Assembly (NCBI GenBank): GCA_964493095.1
Contig: CAZBNG010000112.1
Span: forward strand, 1-5,586
Length of the DNA: 5,586 nt
Reading direction: 5' to 3'
DNA from: CAYXSX01 sp964493095
Lineage (GTDB): Bacteria; Pseudomonadota; Alphaproteobacteria; Micavibrionales; Micavibrionaceae
In this document: in pieces, positions 1 through 4,844 of the stretch
Layout of the letters: each line of letters begins with the position of its first letter
Position numbering within the stretch: the first letter of the stretch is position 1
Made by a program: the position numbers and the translations under genes
Notes under the pieces: generated by a model
The model's database searches: none
Seen by the model: the letters and a program-made list of their open reading frames with translations, nothing else
What the model was told of the DNA's origin: nothing

Positions 1-4
1 GATG

Positions 5-23
5 TGCGGTGTACTACACCGCA
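5..23. promoter_or_regulatory. Perfect 19-bp palindrome, operator-like
   Basis: TGCGGTGTACTACACCGCA reads as two perfect 9-bp arms around a central C. A one-base centre is too tight for a good hairpin, so a dimeric DNA-binding protein site, such as an autoregulatory operator of a gene beyond the left edge, is more likely than a terminator. The binding protein cannot be identified from the window. Confidence 0.5.
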
Positions 24-33
24 ATCTTGGCAA

Positions 34-54
34 GGGAGCCCGCTGCGCGCTCCC
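34..54. repeat. 21-bp imperfect palindrome
   Basis: GGGAGC at 34-39 pairs with GCTCCC at 49-54, and the inner CGC at 41-43 pairs with GCG at 45-47 around T44. The only mismatch is the C40/C48 pair. It begins 11 bp after the 19-bp palindrome and is either a second protein site or part of a larger fold. Confidence 0.5.
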
Positions 55-114
55 CGTTGCATCCCCTCCGGCTATATGCCGACTGGCAAGGCATCGAGCC
101 AACCCATCGTCATG

Positions 115-246
115 CAAACGTATGCGCCGTTTGATCGCGCGCAAATGACCGGCCATTTGCAAAGCCGTCTTGGCTTAGGGCGTTGCCCTCAGCGCGCTAC
201 AAGCAAAATAGACGGTCTCCCGAGGCTCCGCGCTTCGCTTGTGCGC
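115..246. repeat. Cluster of five consecutive stem-loops
   Basis: Five inverted repeats follow one another closely. CAAACG/CGTTTG (115-120 and 128-133) has a 7-nt loop. GCAAATG/CATTTGC (141-147 and 154-160) surrounds a CCGG core. AAGCC/GGCTT spans 162-166 and 172-176. AGGGC/GCCCT (177-181 and 185-189) directly abuts the previous one. The last is a 10-bp stem made by GCGC plus ACAAGC (194-197, 199-204) with GCTTGT plus GCGC (237-246), with T198 bulged. Short stems arise by chance in GC-rich DNA, but the back-to-back spacing suggests a structured RNA or a single-stranded DNA function such as a plasmid origin or leading region. The function is inference. Confidence 0.4.
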
Positions 247-297
247 CCGCCGTCGATTTGGCTTTTCACTTGCACACCCATTCTTCGCCAGAAAGGC

Positions 298-319
298 AGG
301 GTTGCAAGGCTGCAACCCT
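298..319 (-). terminator. Probable terminator of the mobilization operon
   Basis: AGGGTTGCA (298-306) and TGCAACCCT (311-319) form a perfect 9-bp stem with a 4-nt loop, starting 26 bp beyond the relaxase stop codon. On the minus strand the stem is followed by GCCTTTCTGG, only a weak T tract, so termination may be inefficient. The position at the end of the operon supports the call more than the T tract does. Confidence 0.45.
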
Positions 320-345
320 TTCCAATTTGAATATGCGTGGCACGT

Positions 346-1682
346 TCAGCGCCCCGGCGTCGGGCCGTCCCGAGAGCGGGAGCGGCGAGGCTGGCGTTCC
401 TCGGTTCGCCTTCGCTCTTTGAAGGCTTCCCGCCGGGCGTTGCGCTCGACCTCGGCGTCCGCATCCGTCTCCATCTTCTGGAAGGTGCTCGCATCCTCCC
501 GCAGCTCGCGCGTGACGGTCTCATTCTGCGTTCGCTGAACCGTGCGCTCCTGTACCATCTGGCGGCGCTGAACAAGCTGGACGGCGGTAAGCTGCTGGCG
601 CTCGGTCTGATTGCGCTCTATCGCCGTCTCGGCTTCTACCCGGTTGCGCTCTATCTGGCGCTTCCGCTCCCCGCGAATGCGATCCCATAGCCCGGCGATG
701 CCGGTGCGCAGCCGTGCTTGCCTGTGGCGCTCTTCCTCTTCGCCTTGGCGCTTGGCCGCAGCCTCGCGTTCCCGGCGTTCCGCCTGTTGCTTGACCTTGA
801 GAGCGGCGCGGCGTTCTTCAGCCTCCCGGCGCTCGCGTTCCTCGCGTTCGGCAACTTCGCGCTGGAATGCCTCCATCTTGGCCTGCATGGCTTGAGCAAT
901 CTCGACCTTGGCTTCCGCCACCGAGGGCAGCGCTTCCATATCCCCGACGCGCTCGCGCACGGCAGCCGTCTTCACATCCGCCCACTTGGCGACCGCGTAG
1001 ACCTCACCCCGGTGATCGACCGCCACATAGCCGCGCTTATCCCCTCGGGCGAGCCACGTTCCTGCAATGCGTGGGTCAAGGCCGCCTTGCTGTCCGAGAT
1101 CGCCCAGGCATCCTGAAAGGCAGCCTTGATCTCTTTGGCATCGACCCCGGCGCGCTTGGCCTGCTGCCACTGCTCTAAGGTGAAGTTGCGCGGATCGCGC
1201 TCACCCGACACAGCCATCCCGCGCGGCATCTTCCAGCCATGTTCGAGGTACAGCTCGCGTGCCACGTCCTGAAGCTTGCGCTTTGAGTGCGGCAGCGGGA
1301 TTGCCTTCATCTCGTCGATATCGATCCGGCTCCACACCGCATGCGCATGACGGCGCAGAGCGCCGTCCTCGCCGCGCTTCTCGTGGTAGACGAGCGCCCG
1401 CGGTTGTCCGGTCAAGCCGAGCTTGCCCTCAACCTTGGCGACTGCCTGCTCGAACTCCTCGTTGCTGACGCTCGCCCCCTTGGGCGGGGAGAGGCTCAAT
1501 GAGAACAGATATTGCTGGCAGCGCGTGCCCCGGCTGATGGCGTAGGTTTCCCGAAACGCGCCGTCGAGATCGTCCGCCACGAAGCCGCGTATCTCCGCGA
1601 CCTCGACCCGCTCGTTCTCGGTCTTCATCAGGTGGCGGGCGAGATCGCGCGCCCCGCCGCGCTGGTTGCCGACAAGGATCAT
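346..1682 (-). pseudogene. Frameshifted mobilization relaxase (VirD2/MobA-type nuclease)
   Basis: Relaxases of this family nick one strand at oriT and pilot it into the recipient. The first part (minus strand from ATG 1682) gives about 210 family-like residues: an N-terminal MILVGNQRGG, then IRGF and QYLFSLSLSPP blocks, and a motif III region with H100, H112 and H114 just before VWSRID, the likely metal-binding histidines. After residue 210 (LQERG) this frame becomes nonsense and stops at 972. Family-like sequence (LARGDKRGYVAVDHRGEVYAV) resumes in another frame and continues to a stop at 346-348. That second part is a long Glu/Arg/Gln-rich coiled-coil tail, usual for these proteins. The break lies near 1051-1059 and the whole span is one base short of a multiple of three. 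The start overlaps the mobC stop as ATGA, with GGGGTGAGG just upstream. Decay or a sequencing error would both explain the break. I see no clear motif I tyrosine; Y47 and Y58 are the candidates. Confidence 0.85.
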
Positions 1683-2107
1683 TCCTCACCCCGCAGGCCG
1701 AGCACACCCATGACAGCCGCCCGAACCTCCCGCACGTCGGCGCAGGCCGCATTCAGCGCCGCCCGGTCGTCTGCCGTCAGGGTAACGCGCCGCTCTTGCG
1801 CCGCTACCAGCAACAGGAACAGGCATGCGACCTGCTCAGACTGGCCAAGCTTCCCGAGTACCTGGCCAAGCAGGACGGAGTCGGCGGCAGGCTTTGCCGC
1901 GCGCTTGCGGCGCGGTGCCTGCTCATCGCCGAGCACCTTCTCCCGGACATATGCCCCGAGGGAGCGCTTACCCGCCTTGCGCTCAAGGATCGCCCGCTCT
2001 TCATCACTCACCCTGATCGAGAGCGAGGACGGGCGGCGGCGTTTCGGCTTCCGCTTGGCTGGCTTGGCGGCGGCATCCGCGAACTGGCTGGAAAGGGCCC
2101 GGCTCAT
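1679..2107 (-). CDS. mobC: MobC-like plasmid mobilization (relaxosome) protein
   Basis: This 142-residue protein probably binds oriT DNA and helps the relaxase reach and nick it. Residues 14-26 are a Lys/Arg-rich tail. Residues 28-60, containing SLSIRVSDEERAILE and LGAYVREKVLG, look like a ribbon-helix-helix DNA-binding domain: a short beta strand followed by two helices. A second Lys/Arg stretch at 66-72 leads into a helical C-terminal half (about 78-138), as in MobC-type proteins. The start is favoured by GGAGG nine bases upstream of the ATG, which also overlaps the stop of the preceding small gene. Its own stop overlaps the relaxase ATG as ATGA, so translation is probably coupled along the operon. 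Family assignment rests on the fold-like pattern and on the relaxase neighbour. Another RHH regulator is less likely. The protein is complete and uninterrupted. Confidence 0.8.
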   Translation of the reverse strand: MSRALSSQFADAAAKPAKRKPKRRRPSSLSIRVSDEERAILERKAGKRSLGAYVREKVLGDEQAPRRKRAAKPAADSVLLGQVLGKLGQSEQVACLFLLLVAAQERRVTLTADDRAALNAACADVREVRAAVMGVLGLRGEE

Positions 2108-2265
2108 GGCGTTGGCCCTCCGAAGTCGGAGGTTTCGGCGTCGGCGAGCAGTTCGCGCCGCAGCGGCTTTAGCTGTTCTTCCCAGTCAGCCAACGTCTCG
2201 AAAACGGTACTCAGGTCGGCGTCCGGGTCAGGCTGGCGGTTCGAACTTTCCTCGGAGAGGTCCAC
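2104..2265 (-). CDS. Small acidic protein, first gene of the mobilization operon
   Basis: This is a 53-residue product read from a GTG start. It is strongly acidic (about 14 Asp/Glu against 4 Lys/Arg) and includes LSTVFETLADWEEQLKPLRR and LLADAETSDFGG. A predicted helix lies around residues 19-42. Its stop overlaps the mobC start as ATGA, and the mobC ribosome binding site lies inside it, which is good evidence that it is a real coupled gene. The GTG start is poorly supported: no Shine-Dalgarno precedes it. An ATG at 2285-2283 would extend it by seven residues (MLANEKL) if one extra A were present in the AAAA run just upstream of the GTG, so the true start may be masked by a one-base loss. 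I do not recognise the family. An acidic partner for the basic MobC or relaxase is a guess. Confidence 0.55.
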   Translation of the reverse strand: MDLSEESSNRQPDPDADLSTVFETLADWEEQLKPLRRELLADAETSDFGGPTP

Positions 2266-2403
2266 CAGTTTTCGTTAGCGAGCATGGCGAGCTTAAGAAA
2301 ACTGAGTGTGCTGGGAGGCCGTCAGGCCGAGCAGTGCACCACCCGCTTTCGCTGGTTTTGCCATTTGAAAGTTTCCCGTTGCGCTTATGAAAGCTCCCAC
2401 CCC
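2266..2403. other. Noncoding leader of the mobilization operon, possible oriT region
   Basis: No gene is supported here. In many mobilizable plasmids oriT lies directly upstream of the mobC-relaxase operon, which is this position. The most structured part is 2309-2333: TGCT and GGCC on the left and GGCC and AGCA on the right of a GTCA loop, with unpaired bases in the left arm. It is followed by GTGCAC at 2335-2340 shifted by one base and by CACCACCCGC. I cannot match a known nic-site consensus, so the oriT label rests on position and the imperfect inverted repeat. Confidence 0.3.
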
Positions 2404-2431
2404 TTGCAATTTCCCATAGATTATATATAAG
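2404..2431 (+). promoter_or_regulatory. Candidate promoter for the 67-residue gene
   Basis: TTGCAA (2404-2409) and TATAAG (2426-2431) are separated by 16 bp in an AT-rich patch, giving a reasonable sigma-70-like pair. Transcription would start near 2438 and produce a leader of about 50 bases. The leader includes a small hairpin, GTGCC/GGCAC, at 2455-2468, before the gene starting at 2489. Confidence 0.4.
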
Positions 2432-2448
2432 ACTAAACATTATGGTAT
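2420..2448 (-). promoter_or_regulatory. Candidate minus-strand promoter for the mobilization operon
   Basis: Reading the minus strand, 2425-2420 is a perfect TATAAT. The matching upstream element at about 2448-2443 is ATACCA, a poor -35, so an activator or a different start would be needed. It overlaps the plus-strand candidate promoter, so the two directions could interfere with each other. Confidence 0.3.
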
Positions 2449-2488
2449 ATAAATGTGCCTGCGGGCACGCTGCGTAACAGGATATAAA

Positions 2489-2692
2489 ATGTCAAAAAAC
2501 GGTTCTGAGCCCCCTAACGTCAAAGGTTTTGGGCGCGTTGTACGCGCTTTGTGCGACGGTTATACGCCGCCGGAAAAACAACCCGGCGGCGTTGGCACCA
2601 TTTTGGCACAAGGCCGCGCCGAAACCGAAAAAGCGCGCGCTGAAAGAGCAGCAGCACAAGCCCTTGCCCCCGCCGCGCCCGAAACGCCTTAG
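2489..2692 (+). CDS. Hypothetical 67-residue protein
   Basis: I do not recognise this protein. The N-terminal half (MSKNGSEPPNVKGFGRVVRALCDGYTPPEKQ, split here as residues 1-18 and 19-31) is Gly/Pro-containing and soluble-looking. A Glu/Lys/Arg/Ala-rich helix follows at about residues 48-60, ending in an Ala/Pro tail, APAAPETP. I chose the ATG at 2489 because AGGA lies seven bases upstream. An in-frame ATG at 2453 would add 12 residues but lacks a ribosome binding site. The coding sequence contains two strong hairpins, 2533-2547 and 2564-2592. Its last codons coincide with the start of the direct repeat at 2675, whose first 17 bp recur exactly at 3982-3998. The gene may therefore once have sat directly beside, and converged with, the cinA-like gene. 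It could also be a noncoding structured transcript. Confidence 0.5.
   Translation: MSKNGSEPPNVKGFGRVVRALCDGYTPPEKQPGGVGTILAQGRAETEKARAERAAAQALAPAAPETP
2564..2592. repeat. Strong 10-bp stem-loop inside the 67-residue gene
   Basis: ACGCCGCCGG (2564-2573) and CCGGCGGCGT (2583-2592) are perfectly complementary around the 9-nt loop AAAAACAAC. No T tract follows on either strand, so it is not a normal terminator. It lies in the coding sequence, and a weaker GCGCGT/ACGCGC hairpin is just upstream at 2533-2547. Confidence 0.6.
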
Positions 2693-2775
2693 CCCGACCT
2701 AAACTAACACTTATAAGAAGAAACAGACACCCCGCGCTTTTGGCTGATAATCGCCTTAAGCTCACCCGCGGCCTT
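2675..2775 (+). repeat. Left copy of the ~100-bp imperfect direct repeat
   Basis: This stretch matches 3982-4080 in the same orientation. The first 17 bases are identical (GCGCCCGAAACGCCTTA), 11 bases around 2718-2728 are identical, and the last 20 differ at two positions. Overall I count about 82 of 98 aligned bases identical, plus a 3-base and a 1-base gap. It contains the last codons of the 67-residue gene and, on the other strand, a cinA-like C-terminus. The two copies bracket about 1.2 kb with the 339-residue gene. Confidence 0.8.
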
Positions 2776-2805
2776 GCTTGCCTGCTTCCCGCGCCTCAGC
2801 GCCAT
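2704..2805 (-). pseudogene. Ghost copy of the cinA-like C-terminus
   Basis: On the minus strand this is an open frame of 33 codons reading MALRRGKQAS, KAAGELKAII, SQKRGVSVSSYKC and a TAG stop. It aligns with the end of the downstream cinA-like protein (LRGTDPREIDKAAGELEEII, then RELGGEPVSSKC). KAAGEL, II, VSS and the final KC are shared, and there is one extra Tyr codon. Only about the last 30 residues are present. The rest of the gene, including all the molybdopterin-domain motifs, is absent. It is most simply a fragment left when the 3' end of the cinA-like gene was duplicated. Whether the small frame is expressed is unknown; a purine-rich AAGGCAGGGA lies upstream of its ATG at a long distance. 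Confidence 0.7.
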
Positions 2806-2935
2806 TTAATAGTCATCCCTGCCTTGGCAAATTTTATGCCTCTCGCTTAACCTTATTTTAACATAACAACCATAATATTAACGGACTAAAAGGGAAAAGA
2901 GGCCGTAACGGCTGAATAAAGAGGGAGTTTATGCA
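2776..2935. other. AT-rich leader before the 339-residue gene
   Basis: No gene other than the start of the cinA ghost (to 2805) is visible. The base composition turns AT-rich at about 2805. A possible promoter is TTAACC (2847-2852) with CATAAT (2871-2876) at 18-bp spacing. A short hairpin, GCCG/CGGC (2902-2905 and 2909-2912), precedes the ribosome binding site GAGGGAG at 2921-2927. Confidence 0.5.
2847..2876 (+). promoter_or_regulatory. Candidate promoter of the 339-residue gene
   Basis: TTAACC and CATAAT with an 18-bp spacer lie about 60 bases upstream of the start codon in a very AT-rich tract. Both hexamers are imperfect and AT-rich DNA produces such matches by chance, so this is only the best candidate. 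Confidence 0.3.
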
Positions 2936-3955
2936 ATGGATGCAGCAATCATTATCATGCTTGCAGTTTTTTTGGGAAGAGGCGCTGTCAAAGGCATAAG
3001 TAAAATCATAGATCATTATGAGGGAAAAAACACCGCAGAAATAATGAAAAACAATTACGAGATCCTGGATAAGGCTCTCGTAGATCCTGATACAAATAAA
3101 CCCTTAAACTCTCACGACCTTGACATAATTTCCGGCTGGCTCAAAGACGCAAACGACGGCGACCCTACACGATGGAGAGTGACTGAAAAATACGAATTAG
3201 AAGAAAAGGTTCCCGATAATTATCAAGGTGTTACCGATTATTTTCGGAAAGATGGGCGGGTTATTATACCCAAAGAAGTTGTAGAGCAAATTATGACCCT
3301 TGAGGGAAGAGACAGGGATCATGGTTTCACAACACTCTTAGACGCCCGCTATGCCGTTGACAAACTCTATAATGCCGCAAACCGTTGGAAAAGCGAGGTC
3401 CATAGTGACATGAAAGAAAACGGAGGGCACATTACTCCGCAAAGTGCCAGCAGCGCACGGCAGGGCCTTCTTGTGGCCATAACCGATTACAGAAGTACGA
3501 TGAAGTATTCTAAAGAGCTTTATGGAGAGGGCGGCGAAAACCCTAACCCTTATCTGCGGGCTGTTCTGGATGTTGCGGACAAGACCGTCGAACCTCATAT
3601 TAGCGCTTTGGAGCGTTGGACAGAAAAACTAGGAGAGCTCAGCGCTACACAGGAAGCTAAAGCTCCTGACACCAGCCATAAACACACAACGGAAAGATTC
3701 ACCCGTGCCAACCCTACCCTGTCTCCCCCGGCTTCCACGAAAGATCTGGTAAAAGCCTACAGCAAAGTATCCGGCATCAATCCTGCGCGCGAGCCAGATG
3801 ATGGCCAGCAGCAAAAAGCGTCCCTTCCGTTTTCCAGGGCTTCGGGGGATCTGACAAAAGCTTACAGCGAAGCAAACGCCCCCCATGCCGCTGGTGCCGA
3901 TCTGGAACGCCCGCAAGAAACACCTACTCCGCCTGTAGGTGGGCCTCGCATGTAA
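2936..3955 (+). CDS. Unrecognised 339-residue protein, possible membrane-anchored ORFan
   Basis: I do not recognise a family. Residues 3-13 (AAIIIMLAVFL) are hydrophobic and followed by GRGAVKGISK, which could be a short membrane anchor but is brief for a full span. Residues about 30-235 are charged, soluble and helix-rich with many Asp, Lys and Tyr, including DHGFTTLLDARYAVDKLYNAA and RAVLDVADKTVEPHISALERW (each 21 residues at most split by reading). From about 240 the protein is Pro/Ser/Thr/Ala-rich and probably disordered, with a repeated motif: STKDLVKAYSKVSG (267-280) and ASGDLTKAYSEANA (302-315). The ATG has a strong ribosome binding site, GAGGGAG, eight bases upstream. The gene stands alone, is AT-richer than both flanks, and is bracketed by direct repeats, so it is likely acquired. 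The repeated DLxKAYS motif suggests a binding peptide for a partner. A role in surface, secretion or defence cannot be told. Confidence 0.8.
   Translation: MDAAIIIMLAVFLGRGAVKGISKIIDHYEGKNTAEIMKNNYEILDKALVDPDTNKPLNSHDLDIISGWLKDANDGDPTRWRVTEKYELEEKVPDNYQGVTDYFRKDGRVIIPKEVVEQIMTLEGRDRDHGFTTLLDARYAVDKLYNAANRWKSEVHSDMKENGGHITPQSASSARQGLLVAITDYRSTMKYSKELYGEGGENPNPYLRAVLDVADKTVEPHISALERWTEKLGELSATQEAKAPDTSHKHTTERFTRANPTLSPPASTKDLVKAYSKVSGINPAREPDDGQQQKASLPFSRASGDLTKAYSEANAPHAAGADLERPQETPTPPVGGPRM
3921..3941. repeat. Stem-loop at the 3' end of the 339-residue gene
   Basis: CACCTAC (3921-3927) and GTAGGTG (3935-3941) pair perfectly around a 7-nt loop within the last codons. The following sequence, GGCCTCGCATGTAAATTAATAAG, has no T run, so it is a weak terminator candidate at best. 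It may instead stabilise the 3' end of the message. Confidence 0.4.
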
Positions 3956-3981
3956 ATTAATAAGAAAAGGTTTATCAGGCT

Positions 3982-4080
3982 GCGCCCGAAACGCCTTACC
4001 CCGGGCCAAACTCAACACTTAGAAGAAACAGGCTCCCCGCCCAATTCCCGGATAATTTCCTCAAGCTCGCCCGCGGCCTT
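3982..4080 (+). repeat. Right copy of the ~100-bp imperfect direct repeat
   Basis: This is the partner of 2675-2775. It covers the intergenic stretch after the 339-residue gene and the last 23 codons (with the stop) of the intact cinA-like gene. Because it runs uninterrupted into the full gene, it is probably the original cinA end, and the left copy is the duplicate. Differences are spread through the repeat rather than clustered at one end, so the duplication is not recent. Confidence 0.8.
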
Positions 4081-4767
4081 ATCGATCTCACGCGGGTCGG
4101 TGCCGCGCAGAACCAGCGCAGTGGAGTGTTTCCCCTCGCGGTAGCTGGGGTAGCTGCCGATATCGATATGCGGGTATTGGTCCTGTAATTTGCTTAGCTC
4201 ATCCGCAATCTGGCTTTCGGGCATACCGCAGGTTACCGTGCGCGAAAGCACGGGCGCTCCGCCTTTAAGCGTGGGGAGAATATTATCCAGCATCGCCTGC
4301 ATAATGCGCGGCACGCCCGCCATCACGTAAACATTGCCGATATGGATACCCGGCGCGCCCGATACGGGGTTGGGAACAAGCTTCGCCCCCGCCGGAATAT
4401 CGGCCATTTTCAGCCGCGCGGGCGTCAGCGCCGCCTCATCCCCGTAATAATCCAGAAGCATCTGGCGCGTCTGCTCGCTGCGCTCCAGCGTCACGCCAAA
4501 CGCCTTGGCGATAGAGGCGGCGGTAATGTCGTCATGCGTCGGCCCGATGCCGCCCGTGGTAAACACATAATCGTTTTCCGCGCGCAGCTCGTTAACCGCC
4601 TTGATGATATCTTTTTCGATATCCGGCACGACGCGCACCTCCATCAGGCGGATGCCGTATTCGTTCAAATTCACGGCGATATGGGCGATGTTGGCGTCCT
4701 GTGTGCGGCCCGAAAGAACCTCGTTCCCGATGATCACCAGCGCGGCCCTGTATATTTTTTCGGTCAT
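4012..4767 (-). CDS. cinA: CinA-family molybdopterin-binding-domain protein (COG1058-like)
   Basis: The 251-residue protein is the single MoaB/MogA-like domain of the CinA family. Visible motifs in order are GNEVLSGRTQDAN (14-26), TTGGIGPTHDDIT (70-82), NPVSGAPGI (133-141) and VMAGVPRIM (148-156). It lacks the C-terminal amidase (nicotinamide mononucleotide deamidase) domain of full-length CinA and stops at the length common for stand-alone members. Such domains are linked to ADP-ribose or nucleotide pyrophosphatase activity in some relatives. The competence or damage-inducible label comes from the family name and need not apply here. The ATG at 4767 is the first in frame after a stop, and GGAGAG lies 12 bases upstream, slightly far. 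It is divergent from map across 77 bp. Its last codons are duplicated at 2704-2805. Confidence 0.9.
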   Translation of the reverse strand: MTEKIYRAALVIIGNEVLSGRTQDANIAHIAVNLNEYGIRLMEVRVVPDIEKDIIKAVNELRAENDYVFTTGGIGPTHDDITAASIAKAFGVTLERSEQTRQMLLDYYGDEAALTPARLKMADIPAGAKLVPNPVSGAPGIHIGNVYVMAGVPRIMQAMLDNILPTLKGGAPVLSRTVTCGMPESQIADELSKLQDQYPHIDIGSYPSYREGKHSTALVLRGTDPREIDKAAGELEEIIRELGGEPVSSKC

Positions 4768-4844
4768 AAGCTTTTAAATCTCTCCAATACGGGCTAAACA
4801 TAGTGCTTTATGGCGATATATAAAAGGTGGAAGAGTAAAAATAA
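4768..4844. other. Divergent intergenic region between cinA-like gene and map
   Basis: These 77 bases must hold the start signals of both genes. I see the ribosome binding site GGAGAG of the cinA-like gene on the minus strand and GGAAGAG before map. No convincing -35/-10 pair is apparent for either direction. The stretch is AT-richer than both genes, as expected for a promoter region. Confidence 0.5.

Larger units (their letters stand above)
1..345. other. Gene-free, hairpin-rich region downstream of the relaxase
   Basis: I see no convincing protein-coding gene here. Open frames exist on both strands, but they have no ribosome binding site, no recognisable domain and biased, Arg/Pro/Ser-rich translations typical of GC-rich noncoding DNA. 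What stands out is a near-continuous run of inverted repeats: 5-23, 34-54, 69-81, 115-133, 141-160, 162-176, 177-189, 194-246 and 298-319. An 8-bp direct repeat, TGGCAAGG, occurs at 28-35 and 84-91. The region lies just past the end of the minus-strand mobilization operon. It could be part of a plasmid replication or transfer region, a structured RNA, or the control region of a gene off the left edge. The sequence alone does not decide between these. Confidence 0.6.

Noticed and set aside
4..330. Plus-strand 108-codon open frame in the hairpin-rich region
   Set aside because: It has no ribosome binding site and no recognisable domain, and it runs through multiple palindromes.
1041..1061. Programmed ribosomal frameshift in the relaxase
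   Set aside because: The junction has no slippery heptamer, and the family is normally made from one frame, so a mutation or sequencing error fits better.
1512..2390. Long plus-strand open frame (292 codons) across the mobilization operon
   Set aside because: It lies opposite mobC and the relaxase start, which have clear family patterns and coupled starts. Its own translation is Arg/Ser/Ala-rich without domains, as expected of a shadow in GC-rich DNA.
2228..2440. Minus-strand 70-codon frame upstream of mobC
   Set aside because: It overlaps the small acidic gene in another frame, has no good ribosome binding site, and starts inside the AT-rich promoter patch.
3921..3960. Rho-independent terminator of the 339-residue gene
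   Set aside because: The 7-bp stem is inside the coding end and is not followed by a T run.
3629..4018. Minus-strand 129-codon frame opposite the 339-residue gene
   Set aside because: It is antisense to a gene with a strong ribosome binding site and overlaps the cinA-like 3' end. Its composition is shadow-like.
2675..4080. Insertion sequence or CRISPR array between the direct repeats
   Set aside because: There are only two repeat copies 1.3 kb apart, no transposase-like protein, and no terminal inverted repeats that I could find.
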